Part shown: positions 35,119-43,859 of the stretch, piece after piece | Position numbering within the stretch: the first letter of the stretch is position 1 | Layout of the letters: each line of letters begins with the position of its first letter | NCBI GenBank assembly: GCA_045641625.1 | Contig: JAZUHH010000065.1 | Span: 1 to 47,608, forward strand | DNA length: 47,608 bases | DNA from: UBA1723 sp045641625 | GTDB taxonomy: Bacteria > Bacteroidota > Bacteroidia > Bacteroidales > Paludibacteraceae | Direction of reading: 5' to 3' | Notes under the pieces: generated by a model | What the model saw: only the letters and a program-made list of their open reading frames with translations | Told to the model about the DNA's origin: nothing | Database searches by the model: none | Position numbers and translations under genes: made by a program

Positions 35119-37530
35119 CTATTTTTTTGCTTTCCCTGCCGATGATTTTGCAGATTTCTTGACTGTAGTTTTTTTCTTTGCCTTTTCCTCTGACGAAGAA
35201 TCCTCAGCCTTTGCCTTTGCAGACTTTCTTATAGGCTTTGCGTCAGGCTGTTCTGCCACCAACTTGTCGCAAATCTCCGGAGTCAGACTCTTTGGATCTG
35301 TACCTTTAGGAATGCGATAGTTGAATCCGTTGTAAGTGAAATATGGGCCATATCTTCCGTTAAGGATCTCCACAACGCTGCCTTTCAACTCAAAAGAGGC
35401 GATATTCTTGTTGGCTTCCTTCTCCCTTTTCTCCTGGATTAGCGTAATTGCTGTCTCCAAGTCAATGGACATAGGGTCATAAGCCTTCGGAATAGTTGTA
35501 AACACCTTGTTATGCAACACGTAAGGTCCGTAAAAGCCCTTGTTCACAATAACCTCCATTCCTTCGAACTCGCCCAAAGTACGAGGAAGCTCGAACAGTT
35601 TCAAGGCGTCTTCCAAAGTAATCGTATCTATTCTCTGGCCTTTCCCAAGCGATGCATACTTAGGAGTTGCGTCACCCTCTGAAGTTCCGATCTGAACCAT
35701 AGGGCCATACTTTCCTAATCTTACTGAAACCTGAAGGCCGGACTTTGGATCTATTCCAAGAATCTTCTCCGAATTCTCTGGAGCCACATTGCCAGCGTTC
35801 TCCACCTGCGGATGGAAACCTGCGTAAAATGAAGCAATATCCTTCTGCCACTCTATCTTACCCTCTGCTACTTCATCAAAACCTTTCTCGACCTGTGCAG
35901 TAAAGTTATAGTCCATCACATCAGGAACATTGTTCATCAGGAACTTGTTGGTCACCAAACCTATATCAGTAGGCAGCAACTTGTCCTTGTCTGCTCCTGC
36001 AGTTTCTGTCTTTATCTCGTCAGTGATATTGTTTGCCTTTAGGGAAAGCTGGTTATATTCACGCTTCACACCCTCGACATTGCCCTTCTCTACATATCCT
36101 CGCTTCAAGACCGAAGAAATAGTCGAAGCATAGGTTGAAGGACGACCGATACCAAGTTCCTCAAGCTTATGGACAAGGGAAGCCTCGCTATAGCGAGCCG
36201 GACGCTGAGAGAATCTCTGTGTTGCAGTTATAAGTTCAGCCATGCCGATCATGTCGCCCTTGTTCAATGGCGGAAGCATTGCCGAATCCTCCTTCTCCTC
36301 GTCATCAGTGCTCTCCATATATACTTTTAGGAAGCCGTCGAACTTGATGACTTCTCCCTCAGCCACGAACTTGCGGCTTTCTCCGTCGAAACCGATGGTC
36401 ACAGTTGTCTTTTCAAGCTGTGCGTCTGCCATCTGCGAAGCAATCGTACGCTTCCAGATCAAACTGTAAAGCTTCTTCTCCTGGGCAGTGCCGTCAACTG
36501 TGGCATTGGCAAGGTATGTAGGTCGGATGGCCTCGTGAGCCTCTTGTGCACCCTTGCTGTTTGTATGGTACCTTCTTGTCTGGGCGTACTGGCTTCCGTA
36601 GTTCGCGTCAATTGCCTGACGCGCTGTATTTATCGCCAAGTCTGACAAGTTTACCGAGTCTGTACGCATGTAAGTGATCTTTCCAGCCTCGTAAAGCTTC
36701 TGAGCGACGCTCATTGTCTGCGAAACCGAGAAACCTAGCTTTCTTGAAGCCTCCTGCTGTAGCGTAGAAGTTGTGAAAGGAGCTGCAGGGGAACGCTTGG
36801 CGGGCTTCACCGCAACATCCTCTATCTTGAAGTTCTTTCCCTTGCAAGCCTCAAGGAAAGCCATTGCCTCCTCCTTAGTCTTAGGCTTGACATTAAGGTC
36901 TGCCTTGATCTGTGTCTTCTTTCCGTTAGAGGTTACGTTAAAGATTGCCTGAACCTTGTACGAAGTTTCGCTCTTGAAGTTCTTGATCTCCTCTTCTCTG
37001 TCAACTATCAGACGAACAGTTACTGACTGCACACGACCGGCAGAAAGGCCTCTTCTGATCTTTCTCCACAACACAGGGGACAACTCGTAGCCTACGATTC
37101 TGTCCAGAACTCTTCTTGCCTGCTGAGCATCGACAAGGTCGATCTTTATGTCTCTTGGGTTCTTTATGGCATTCAGAATCGCGTCCTTGGTAATTTCGTG
37201 GAACACGATTCTTCGTGTATTCTCCTTATTCAGTCCAAGCACCTCGTAAAGATGCCAGGCGATAGACTCTCCCTCGCGGTCCTCATCGGATGCGAGCCAT
37301 ACTACGTCAGATTCCTTTGCAAGTTTCTTCAATTCAGCCACGAGCTTTTTCTTCTCTGGCTCAATTGTGTATATAGGCTGGAAATTGTTGTCTATGTCAA
37401 TAGACAGATTTTTTTCGTTTAGGTCCCTAATATGGCCCATACTTGACTTCACGGTATAACCTTCACCCAAGAATTTCTCTATTGTCTTTGCTTTCGCAGG
37501 AGACTCGACTATGACCAAATTTTTCTGCAT
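35119..37530 (-). CDS. topA: DNA topoisomerase I
   Basis: 803 residues, type IA topoisomerase that relaxes negative supercoils. The TOPRIM domain begins VIVESPAKAKTIEKFLGEGYTV and holds DEDREGE (about 81). The active-site tyrosine is in GKITYMRTDS (about 290). C-terminal repeats have the GRYGPY / KGFYGPYV form in place of Cys4 zinc fingers, followed by a Lys/Ala-rich basic tail. The start ATG at 37530 is secure. Confidence 0.97.
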   Translation of the reverse strand: MQKNLVIVESPAKAKTIEKFLGEGYTVKSSMGHIRDLNEKNLSIDIDNNFQPIYTIEPEKKKLVAELKKLAKESDVVWLASDEDREGESIAWHLYEVLGLNKENTRRIVFHEITKDAILNAIKNPRDIKIDLVDAQQARRVLDRIVGYELSPVLWRKIRRGLSAGRVQSVTVRLIVDREEEIKNFKSETSYKVQAIFNVTSNGKKTQIKADLNVKPKTKEEAMAFLEACKGKNFKIEDVAVKPAKRSPAAPFTTSTLQQEASRKLGFSVSQTMSVAQKLYEAGKITYMRTDSVNLSDLAINTARQAIDANYGSQYAQTRRYHTNSKGAQEAHEAIRPTYLANATVDGTAQEKKLYSLIWKRTIASQMADAQLEKTTVTIGFDGESRKFVAEGEVIKFDGFLKVYMESTDDEEKEDSAMLPPLNKGDMIGMAELITATQRFSQRPARYSEASLVHKLEELGIGRPSTYASTISSVLKRGYVEKGNVEGVKREYNQLSLKANNITDEIKTETAGADKDKLLPTDIGLVTNKFLMNNVPDVMDYNFTAQVEKGFDEVAEGKIEWQKDIASFYAGFHPQVENAGNVAPENSEKILGIDPKSGLQVSVRLGKYGPMVQIGTSEGDATPKYASLGKGQRIDTITLEDALKLFELPRTLGEFEGMEVIVNKGFYGPYVLHNKVFTTIPKAYDPMSIDLETAITLIQEKREKEANKNIASFELKGSVVEILNGRYGPYFTYNGFNYRIPKGTDPKSLTPEICDKLVAEQPDAKPIRKSAKAKAEDSSSEEKAKKKTTVKKSAKSSAGKAKK

Positions 37531-37627
37531 AAAAACCTATTTTGTTTGAGCCTAAACATCTTTTGTTGTGCAAAGTAAGTAAAAAAGTATATACAAACAC
37601 ACAAATCAACAACTTTTTTTTGTATTT

Positions 37628-37659
37628 TTTGATAATTGGCTCCTTTATTACTAATTTTG
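37628..37659 (+). promoter_or_regulatory. Promoter of the CYTH gene
   Basis: TTTG (37628-37631), 20 bp, TAATTTTG (37652-37659): a full match to the Bacteroidetes promoter form. It predicts a leader of roughly 105 nt before the ATG at 37772. The leader contains a weak TTGACG/CGTCAA hairpin. Confidence 0.65.
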
Positions 37660-37771
37660 GCTCGTTGTTCGTCGCCGATTAAACATTGACGCGAATAAAT
37701 TGACGTGTTTGGCTTCGTCAATACCAACATTCTTCGCCAACATAAACTTAGCATTGGAAAATTTTACAAAG

Positions 37772-38230
37772 ATGAACATAGAGATAGAACGCAAATTTCT
37801 CCTAAAGAACGACAACTGGAGAGGACTTGCAGAGGGCACCCATTATGCACAGTGCTACCTTAACCAGAAGAAGAGCACAATCAGAGTGCGCATAGCAGGC
37901 GAACACGGATACATAACAATCAAGGGCAAGACACAAAGCTTCAGCCGAAAGGAGTTCGAATACGAAATACCTTTGGACGATGCAAGGGAGCTGTTCGAGT
38001 TCAGCCATACCGCCGTAGTCGAGAAATACCGCTACAAAATTCCATTCGCAGGGCATGTATGGGAGGTTGACGAGTTCCTTGGCGACAACAAAGGACTTGT
38101 CATAGCAGAAATCGAACTAAACAGCGAGGACGAAGAGTTCGACAAGCCCGAATGGATAGGTCAAGAGGTGACTGGAGACAAAAGATACTACAACTCTCAC
38201 CTTGCAGAGAATCCATACAAGAACTGGTAA
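37772..38230 (+). CDS. CYTH domain protein (triphosphate tunnel family)
   Basis: 152 residues from the ATG at 37772. The frame is open upstream to a TTG at 37700, but the family begins at MNIEIERKFL. The motif EIERK gives the metal-binding ExExK-type start. TIRVRI, YITIKGK, EYEIP, EKYRYKI, WEVDEFLGDNKGLVIAEIEL follow in the order of tunnel strands. Family members hydrolyse inorganic triphosphate or act on organic triphosphates. The substrate here is not known. Transcribed away from topA. Confidence 0.92.
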   Translation: MNIEIERKFLLKNDNWRGLAEGTHYAQCYLNQKKSTIRVRIAGEHGYITIKGKTQSFSRKEFEYEIPLDDARELFEFSHTAVVEKYRYKIPFAGHVWEVDEFLGDNKGLVIAEIELNSEDEEFDKPEWIGQEVTGDKRYYNSHLAENPYKNW

Positions 38231-38235
38231 AAACA

Positions 38236-38260
38236 AAGGCGACAGATATTCTGCCGCCTT
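38236..38260. terminator. Shared terminator between CYTH and FISUMP genes
   Basis: Arms AAGGCG and CGCCTT, extended by CAG/CTG across one mismatch. The plus strand continues CTTTTATTT and the minus strand TTTGTTTTT, so it can stop transcripts from both sides. Confidence 0.8.
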
Positions 38261-38277
38261 CTTTTATTTATCATTCA

Positions 38278-39126
38278 TTATTTTGCAACTGGACGAACTG
38301 AATAGCCAATCCAGCGAACAACACTGTTTTCTGTGGATACTGAGAAATAACCGAAATCTAAATAATAGGCACTATTCCTACTACTCTCTCCGTATATTGA
38401 GGAGCTCCAGTAATAACCAAAAACACCAACCCAATCACTCGTATCTTTATAGTGATAACCCGAACCAGGGATAAAAATCCAGTTAGAATTAACCTTACTT
38501 TCCACTTTATAACCTTCAGTATCACCCAATGTTATCCTAGTCCAAGTACAATTATCAATCAATTCATCAAAATCTTGTTTTGACGGCATCCTCCAATTCT
38601 CACCCCAATTTACAGTCGCTGCATCATATTTTGCTCCAAGATTTCCATATTCACCAAGCACACCCTTTTCATTCAACTCATGATAATTACCACGTACTTT
38701 ACCATTAGCCTCAGTATATTCATTGTTTGGTGCAGGTGCTACCTCGCCCCAAGCAAAATAATCACCGAACTCTTCTGGTTTTGACGCACCTACATTCATA
38801 GTTGCCCATTTCAAGCCACTTGGAAGCCCAAGGTCAACAGATTCATGAGAATCTTCCTGTTCTTCCCTGTCTTTAGTCTCGTCCTCATCTTCGTAATAGA
38901 CCTCATCTATATTTCCGATGCCATACCTGACTACTGAGCCATCCTTCTGCTTAACACAAGTAACTATTTCTTGAGTTTCTTCTCCCTCATAATAGACCTC
39001 CTCCACATCGTCGATGTTATACTTTACCACAGTGCCATCATTCAGTTTGACGCACATGTTTGTTATTGCAAACATTGACACCGATAGTGCAAACAAAGCA
39101 ACTAACGAAAGCAATTTCTTTATCAT
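38278..39126 (-). CDS. Single-module FISUMP surface protein
   Basis: 282 residues. A signal peptide (residues 1-20) is followed by two copies of a short element (VKLNDGTVVKYNIDDVEEVYYE and VKQKDGSVVRYGIGNIDEVYYE), an acidic spacer, and one FISUMP domain (about 90-282). That domain opens DLGLPSGLKWATMNVGAS, has YFAWGEV and NWRMPS blocks, and ends WIGYSVRPVAK. It is a shorter relative of the protein at 1-1782, whose start has the same element. It follows the small T9SS-like gene by 16 bp, mirroring the pair at the left end. Function unknown; likely surface-exposed. Confidence 0.88.
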   Translation of the reverse strand: MIKKLLSLVALFALSVSMFAITNMCVKLNDGTVVKYNIDDVEEVYYEGEETQEIVTCVKQKDGSVVRYGIGNIDEVYYEDEDETKDREEQEDSHESVDLGLPSGLKWATMNVGASKPEEFGDYFAWGEVAPAPNNEYTEANGKVRGNYHELNEKGVLGEYGNLGAKYDAATVNWGENWRMPSKQDFDELIDNCTWTRITLGDTEGYKVESKVNSNWIFIPGSGYHYKDTSDWVGVFGYYWSSSIYGESSRNSAYYLDFGYFSVSTENSVVRWIGYSVRPVAK

Positions 39127-39142
39127 TATATTCCCCCTTTAA

Positions 39143-39607
39143 TTATTTGCGAATGACCTTGAACGACTGGTTGCCTATTGAAAGGACATAGACACCCTTT
39201 GACGCAGGCAGATTGACAGCCACATTGCCACCAGTACCTACATAGGATGACAACACTTTTACTCCACTTGCCGAGGTAAGTGTTACCGATGCCAATGGTT
39301 TGGCATTCTGCACCTCTATGGTCTCGTCATCCACATTGACAATCCTTAATGAACCGCTTGCAGTCTCGAGCAAGGTAATGTCAGACTTTGTGAAGTGATA
39401 GTTCTTGACACTCGATATTGCATAGCTTGTCTTGGCATTGCTGTTTATTACAAGGTTTGCGTCCTTGTATGTTACGACAGGCTTGTCCGCAATGTTGAAC
39501 GAATACAAATCACCGTTCTTCAACTCTACTGTCATATAGTTTTCTGCGGCAAAGGCACCACACGCAGAAAACAACAGCGAAAGTGATGTTAGAAATTCAT
39601 GTTTCAT
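39143..39607 (-). CDS. Small secreted protein with T9SS-like C-terminal domain, second copy
   Basis: 154 residues; paralogue of the protein at 1786-2253. Signal peptide (LTSLSLLFSACGAFA), then TVELKNGDLYSF...KPVVTY, KTSYAISSVKNYHF, and the end GVYVLSIGNQSFKVIRK. Like its relative it has almost no passenger domain. A full promoter lies at 39640-39672. Function unknown. Confidence 0.87.
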   Translation of the reverse strand: MKHEFLTSLSLLFSACGAFAAENYMTVELKNGDLYSFNIADKPVVTYKDANLVINSNAKTSYAISSVKNYHFTKSDITLLETASGSLRIVNVDDETIEVQNAKPLASVTLTSASGVKVLSSYVGTGGNVAVNLPASKGVYVLSIGNQSFKVIRK

Positions 39608-39639
39608 TATACAATTTTTTCTAGTCGTAAATATGAAGG

Positions 39640-39672
39640 CAAAGTTACATTAAAAAAAAGCGTTTATACAAA
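39640..39672 (-). promoter_or_regulatory. Promoter of the small T9SS-like / FISUMP gene pair
   Basis: The minus strand has TTTG (39672 to 39669), 21 bp, TAACTTTG (39647 to 39640): a full match to the Bacteroidetes promoter form, 32 bp upstream of the ATG. Confidence 0.7.
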
Positions 39673-39787
39673 AAAAGCGTTCTATTTTCATTGCAGAATT
39701 CTTTTTTACAAGAATTTGCCATACAATTCCATCTAAAGGGGAACTGACATTAAAACTACAAAAGGATTTTCACCTCTCAATTAAAAA

Positions 39788-39825
39788 TAAACGGAAGGGA
39801 AGAAATGATTCTGCCCTTCCGTTTA
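39788..39825 (-). terminator. Terminator of the PL11 gene
   Basis: A 12-bp perfect hairpin (TAAACGGAAGGG with its complement at 39814-39825), 30 bp after the stop, is followed on the minus strand by TTTTTAA. Confidence 0.85.
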
Positions 39826-39855
39826 TACTTTGCGGCTTTAGTTATACTTCAAAGC

Positions 39856-42675
39856 CTATTTTTTGATTATCATACCCGTTTCTCCGTTTATCAAATATCG
39901 GTACAAGCCTTTCTGCAACGAAGACACATTCACCGGACCATCCAATCTGCTCATATAGACTATTCTGCCGCTCATATCGAACAGCTGTAGCACATTGTCT
40001 CCGCCATTGCCGGAAACGACGAAATTAACCTCATTTTCCGCAGGGTTAGGATAGACACGCACCTTGCTGACAGATTCCGATTTCACGTCATTCAAACCTG
40101 CATTGACTATACCGACAGCCACGACAAGGCTTCCGCTACCCGAAATCCACGCAAAATCTTTGGATGTGTATGTACCAGGAGCAAGAGTCTTCTTGGCTCC
40201 GTCATCACCGATTACTGTTGCATAGTTTACAGTCAGATTCTTGTTCAAGACCAACGAAGCAGACTCCGAAACAACTATTGCATCGGTAGTGTTTGCAGCA
40301 TTGTTCACCAAAGTGGCTCCGCTCGAAATCTCTGCGCCGCTCTTTCCGATGGACTCAGCAGAGTTAAGGTACAGCAAACCACCGTTTACAATATACTTGC
40401 CGGTAAAGTTCTTGGCAGACATATTGATGTCAAGAGAACCGACATTAGTCTTTACGATATTTCCCGAACCAGATATTTCTCCGTCCTTCAAAGTCAAGTG
40501 GTTGTCAGCGGACTTGCTGATCGAGATGCTTGCATCCTTACTAACCTCCAGATGTGCAATACCCAATTCGAAAAGCAGAGTGCTTGAAGCAACGCTTATT
40601 CCTCCTCCGTTAAGCAGAACATTCGATAGAGACGAGTTACCGCGTACACGAAGCTTTCCTCCATTAGTAACCTCTATTCTTTGCGCATAAGAGCCGTTGA
40701 TGTCAACCTCTCCGGTTGTTATCTCCGCAGTGTCAATGCTTGTAGGGACAGCACCTCCTACCCAGTTTCCTGCATCAGTCCAGTCTGAATTGTCTGCTGC
40801 ACGGTTAAATACTCTGCGAGCCGGATCAACCTTTACTGCATTGCCCGGAGTATAGATATCCGGCTGAGCAATTTTATCAACACCTCCACCGATGTAGTAC
40901 GACAAATGAGGAGGCTGATTGTAAGAAGTGTTCTGCCAAGCCACGCCAAGACGATAGACATAATCGTGCATAGGAGTGAACAAGCGATACTTTGTCTCTA
41001 TGGTTGTCGTATAAATGTTGATCTTGCTCGGATCATTCGCATCGTAAAGGATTACCTCCTCACGCCAGTCACCGAAAAGGTCAGCGGAAAGACAAGGGGT
41101 TGCCTTTGTAGTGTTGCAAGAAGAACCATTGCCATAGTTACCAAGAACTACCATATCCTGCTGTTTCTTGGATGTCGCATTGAACTTTGCAATCTTCGCA
41201 CCTGTTCCCTGTCCGTCAAAGATTTCGTCCTGAAGGTCTCCATCCCAATATAGACGGAAGTTCACGCTTGAGCGTGAGCCGACCACTTCGCCTGCCTTGT
41301 TGTAGTAATTACCATCTGCTGAACTGCAGAACTCGAAACCTGGGTTGTTTGGATCAACATCAGCAGCAAAACCACGACCATTGTCTGTTCCTGTTTTCTT
41401 TCCAAAAACAACTTCATTTGTACGAAGATTTCTTAACTCGTAACCGTAGGCACTTGACTTCTCCTCATGCACAAACCAGCCATAGAAATCGTTGTCATTA
41501 GGGAACATTCGGCTTACATGCTGGGCATCTCCGTGTCCATAGCCTGTACGGCTGTATAGACTTCCGTCATGGTCAATAGTCGCAGATCCATAGATAATCT
41601 CATCACAACCGTCATTATCAATATCTGCTACCGATACATTATGGAATCCCTCACCGTATGCACCCTGTCCGCTTGTCGGAGAATTATGATACCAGCGCTG
41701 AACCAACTTTCCGTTCTTGAAGTCCCATGCTGTGATTGTTGAGCGAGTATAGTAACCTCTGCACATCACAATACTTGGATGCTGTCCGTCAAGATAGGCT
41801 GTGCAGGCCAAGAAACGATCCACACGGTTTCCGTATTTATCTCCCCAGTTGTTAACAGTACCGCGAACGGGATTGAAGGCTACTGTGTTTATCTCGGCAC
41901 CTGTAAGGCCGTTGAAGATTGTCAAGTATTCCGGTCCTGTCAAAATGTAGCCGTCACTATTGCGATAGTCAGCCTTGGGATCGTCATTGTTCATCAGCAC
42001 ATACTTGCCCTTGCCATCCTTAGTTCCAGGCGCAGTCTTCATTACGATCTCGCATTTTCCGTCTCCATCATAGTCATAGACTTGGAACTGGGTATAGTGG
42101 GCGCCAGCCCTGATATTTTGTCCAAGGTCAATTCTCCAAAGCATAGTACCGTCAAGCTTATAACAGTCAATATAGACATTGCCTGTCACACCGCTCTGCG
42201 AGTTGTCTTTTGAATTGCTTGGATCCCATTTCACATATAGTTCATAGTTTCCGTCTCCGTCAGCATCACCGACACTCATGTCGTTTGGAGTATATGTACA
42301 ACCGCCTGTACCATTTGCAGGACGAGACAACTTGATGCTCTTGTACCAGTCTGCCCAAGGCTTGCAAGCCTCACTCTGAGCTGTTTCCTTTCCGTTGACA
42401 ACAGTCTTTACAATATAAGAGGAAGATGTGCTTCCTTTAGCATCGACAAGATTTGTGGCACCAGTAATGGGAGACGAATTTACAAGTGTACCGTCTCTAT
42501 AGACATTGAAAGCTGTACCCTTGGCATCGGTACCAAGGAAACGCCAAGAAATAAAAACTCCGTTTCCTGTCTTTACTGCATGCACGCCACGAGACAAGTT
42601 CTCCATCTGTCTTGCAGCGAAAGATGAAGATAGCGGCAACAATGCTGCCAAAAATATGGAATAAAGTCTTTTCAT
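39856..42675 (-). CDS. Rhamnogalacturonan lyase, family PL11, with PATR region and T9SS sorting domain
   Basis: 939 residues. Signal peptide (1-20), then the PL11 catalytic propeller (about 22-615). Features include ENLSRGVHAVKTGNGVFISWRFLGTDA at the start, calcium-type DGDGNYELYVKWDP and DYDGDGKCEIVMKTAPGT, and ADLFGDWREEVIL near residue 525. The family cuts the rhamnogalacturonan I backbone of pectin. Residues about 625-865 form a Gly/Ser/Val-rich beta-strand region opening WTDAGNWVGGAVP, like autotransporter-associated (PATR) repeats. From about residue 870 a type A T9SS sorting domain begins (VRVYPNPAENE) and ends GLYRYLINGETGMIIKK. It is therefore exported by T9SS and probably held at the cell surface. 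It stands alone, with no neighbouring pectin genes. Confidence 0.93.
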   Translation of the reverse strand: MKRLYSIFLAALLPLSSSFAARQMENLSRGVHAVKTGNGVFISWRFLGTDAKGTAFNVYRDGTLVNSSPITGATNLVDAKGSTSSSYIVKTVVNGKETAQSEACKPWADWYKSIKLSRPANGTGGCTYTPNDMSVGDADGDGNYELYVKWDPSNSKDNSQSGVTGNVYIDCYKLDGTMLWRIDLGQNIRAGAHYTQFQVYDYDGDGKCEIVMKTAPGTKDGKGKYVLMNNDDPKADYRNSDGYILTGPEYLTIFNGLTGAEINTVAFNPVRGTVNNWGDKYGNRVDRFLACTAYLDGQHPSIVMCRGYYTRSTITAWDFKNGKLVQRWYHNSPTSGQGAYGEGFHNVSVADIDNDGCDEIIYGSATIDHDGSLYSRTGYGHGDAQHVSRMFPNDNDFYGWFVHEEKSSAYGYELRNLRTNEVVFGKKTGTDNGRGFAADVDPNNPGFEFCSSADGNYYNKAGEVVGSRSSVNFRLYWDGDLQDEIFDGQGTGAKIAKFNATSKKQQDMVVLGNYGNGSSCNTTKATPCLSADLFGDWREEVILYDANDPSKINIYTTTIETKYRLFTPMHDYVYRLGVAWQNTSYNQPPHLSYYIGGGVDKIAQPDIYTPGNAVKVDPARRVFNRAADNSDWTDAGNWVGGAVPTSIDTAEITTGEVDINGSYAQRIEVTNGGKLRVRGNSSLSNVLLNGGGISVASSTLLFELGIAHLEVSKDASISISKSADNHLTLKDGEISGSGNIVKTNVGSLDINMSAKNFTGKYIVNGGLLYLNSAESIGKSGAEISSGATLVNNAANTTDAIVVSESASLVLNKNLTVNYATVIGDDGAKKTLAPGTYTSKDFAWISGSGSLVVAVGIVNAGLNDVKSESVSKVRVYPNPAENEVNFVVSGNGGDNVLQLFDMSGRIVYMSRLDGPVNVSSLQKGLYRYLINGETGMIIKK

Positions 42676-42730
42676 AAGCTTTTTAGATTTTATGTATTAG
42701 AATTAAGTGTGCCACAAAATTGTCAAAAAA

Positions 42731-42772
42731 AAAGTAATACCAAAAGGGAAAATCGTACCAAATAAAAGTAAT
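42731..42772. repeat. Repeated elements upstream of the PL11 gene
   Basis: TACCAAA at 42738-42744 and 42756-42762 (18-bp step) is flanked by AAAGTAAT at 42731-42738 and 42765-42772. This is a possible operator 56-97 bp upstream of the lyase start. Confidence 0.35.
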
Positions 42773-42858
42773 TTCGTATTATCTATGTTGTAAGACATAA
42801 ATACGCGACTAAATCTATGGTATTTCTATCTCTTTTCAAGGTCTTTTTCTAAAAATAA

Positions 42859-42890
42859 AAAGGTCCAACCTTATAAAGATTGAACCTTTA
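42859..42890 (-). terminator. Terminator of the lipoprotein gene
   Basis: An imperfect hairpin (AAAGGT-CAA with TTG-ACCTTT, one mismatch, inner CTT/AAG), 9 bp after the stop at 42900, is followed on the minus strand by TTATTTTTAG. Confidence 0.7.
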
Positions 42891-42899
42891 TTCAAACAA

Positions 42900-43754
42900 C
42901 TATTGATCTAATTTGTATTCATTCATTATACTTTTACATTGATCCATGGTTTCATAAACAATCCTGGGCCAAGCAAATTTTTCTGCCTCGTCAATAGAAG
43001 TATAATCATCGGAATTATATGTATTTTTTCCCCCGTCAGGGTATATGATTGTCCAGGAGATTGTAGTGTCTTGTCGATTGATCGTTACTTCCTGTCCATC
43101 CCTTTTCAATATTGATGTGTAGGATGTTTCATCATATTTCGTAGAATCATTATAAACTGGAACTTCGTTTTTTGAGCAATCAATCTCATATATCAATTTC
43201 CCATCTTTTGAGTATTCTTTAACGGATTTTGAGTTACTAGCAAATCCTCCTCCAAATTGTCCGTATTCTCTTTCTTCGTAACCTATTATACCATTGTCAT
43301 AGTAACATTCAAGTTTATCACCGCCCATGTCACCACACGCATCATAAGAATACTTCATGATCTTTATTCCGTTTCTGTAGGCAAACATTGAATCTCCGTG
43401 GCAACCAGAATCATCCTCCCACTCTACTTTGGTCACTACATACTCTGCATTTTCGGAATATTCCCAATCATTCAACAGACATGATCTGATATCTATTCTC
43501 AACCAATCAAAAACACTTCTGTCGGCGTCCTTTAACAGGAAAGTATCTGTAATACTAATCGCACTATCACCATCCGATACTCGAATCACAGTGTCACTTT
43601 TAATGTTATTATTTATTGAAAGCTCCACTACAACCGTATCTTTTGAGCCAACCACAATAGAGCCCTGCACCTCTACTTCCTTGCTCTCAACATTCTGTCG
43701 GGAACAGGACACAACTGCAAGCAGACATGAAACAATCGCTATAATATACCTCAT
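42900..43754 (-). CDS. Hypothetical lipoprotein
   Basis: 284 residues. Signal peptide with lipobox (LLAVVSC, Cys17). The mature part is acidic and Asp/Tyr/Ser-rich. Its middle (CYYDNGIIGYEEREYG...VKEYSKDGKLIYEIDC) resembles MORN-like or toxin-antitoxin-repeat-like short strands, but no family is recognised with confidence. There is a complete promoter at 43774-43806 and its own terminator, so it is a single-gene unit. Codons are A/T-rich relative to neighbours such as pgi. Confidence 0.8.
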   Translation of the reverse strand: MRYIIAIVSCLLAVVSCSRQNVESKEVEVQGSIVVGSKDTVVVELSINNNIKSDTVIRVSDGDSAISITDTFLLKDADRSVFDWLRIDIRSCLLNDWEYSENAEYVVTKVEWEDDSGCHGDSMFAYRNGIKIMKYSYDACGDMGGDKLECYYDNGIIGYEEREYGQFGGGFASNSKSVKEYSKDGKLIYEIDCSKNEVPVYNDSTKYDETSYTSILKRDGQEVTINRQDTTISWTIIYPDGGKNTYNSDDYTSIDEAEKFAWPRIVYETMDQCKSIMNEYKLDQ

Positions 43755-43773
43755 AATTCAAACTTTAACGGAA

Positions 43774-43806
43774 CAAAGATAGATATTCTGTCGGAATAAC
43801 TACAAA
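43774..43806 (-). promoter_or_regulatory. Promoter of the lipoprotein gene
   Basis: The minus strand has TTTG (43806 to 43803), 21 bp, TATCTTTG (43781 to 43774), 19 bp upstream of the ATG. The -33 element overlaps the U-tract of the pgi terminator. Confidence 0.7.
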
Positions 43807-43809
43807 AAA

Positions 43810-43833
43810 AGAGACGCGATTTCTCGCGTCTCT
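43810..43833 (-). terminator. Terminator of pgi
   Basis: A perfect 10-bp GC-rich hairpin (AGAGACGCGA/TCGCGTCTCT, loop TTTC), followed on the minus strand by TTTTTTTG, lies 26 bp after the pgi stop. Confidence 0.9.
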
Positions 43834-43859
43834 CATATTTAATGATTCTTTAATCAGAA

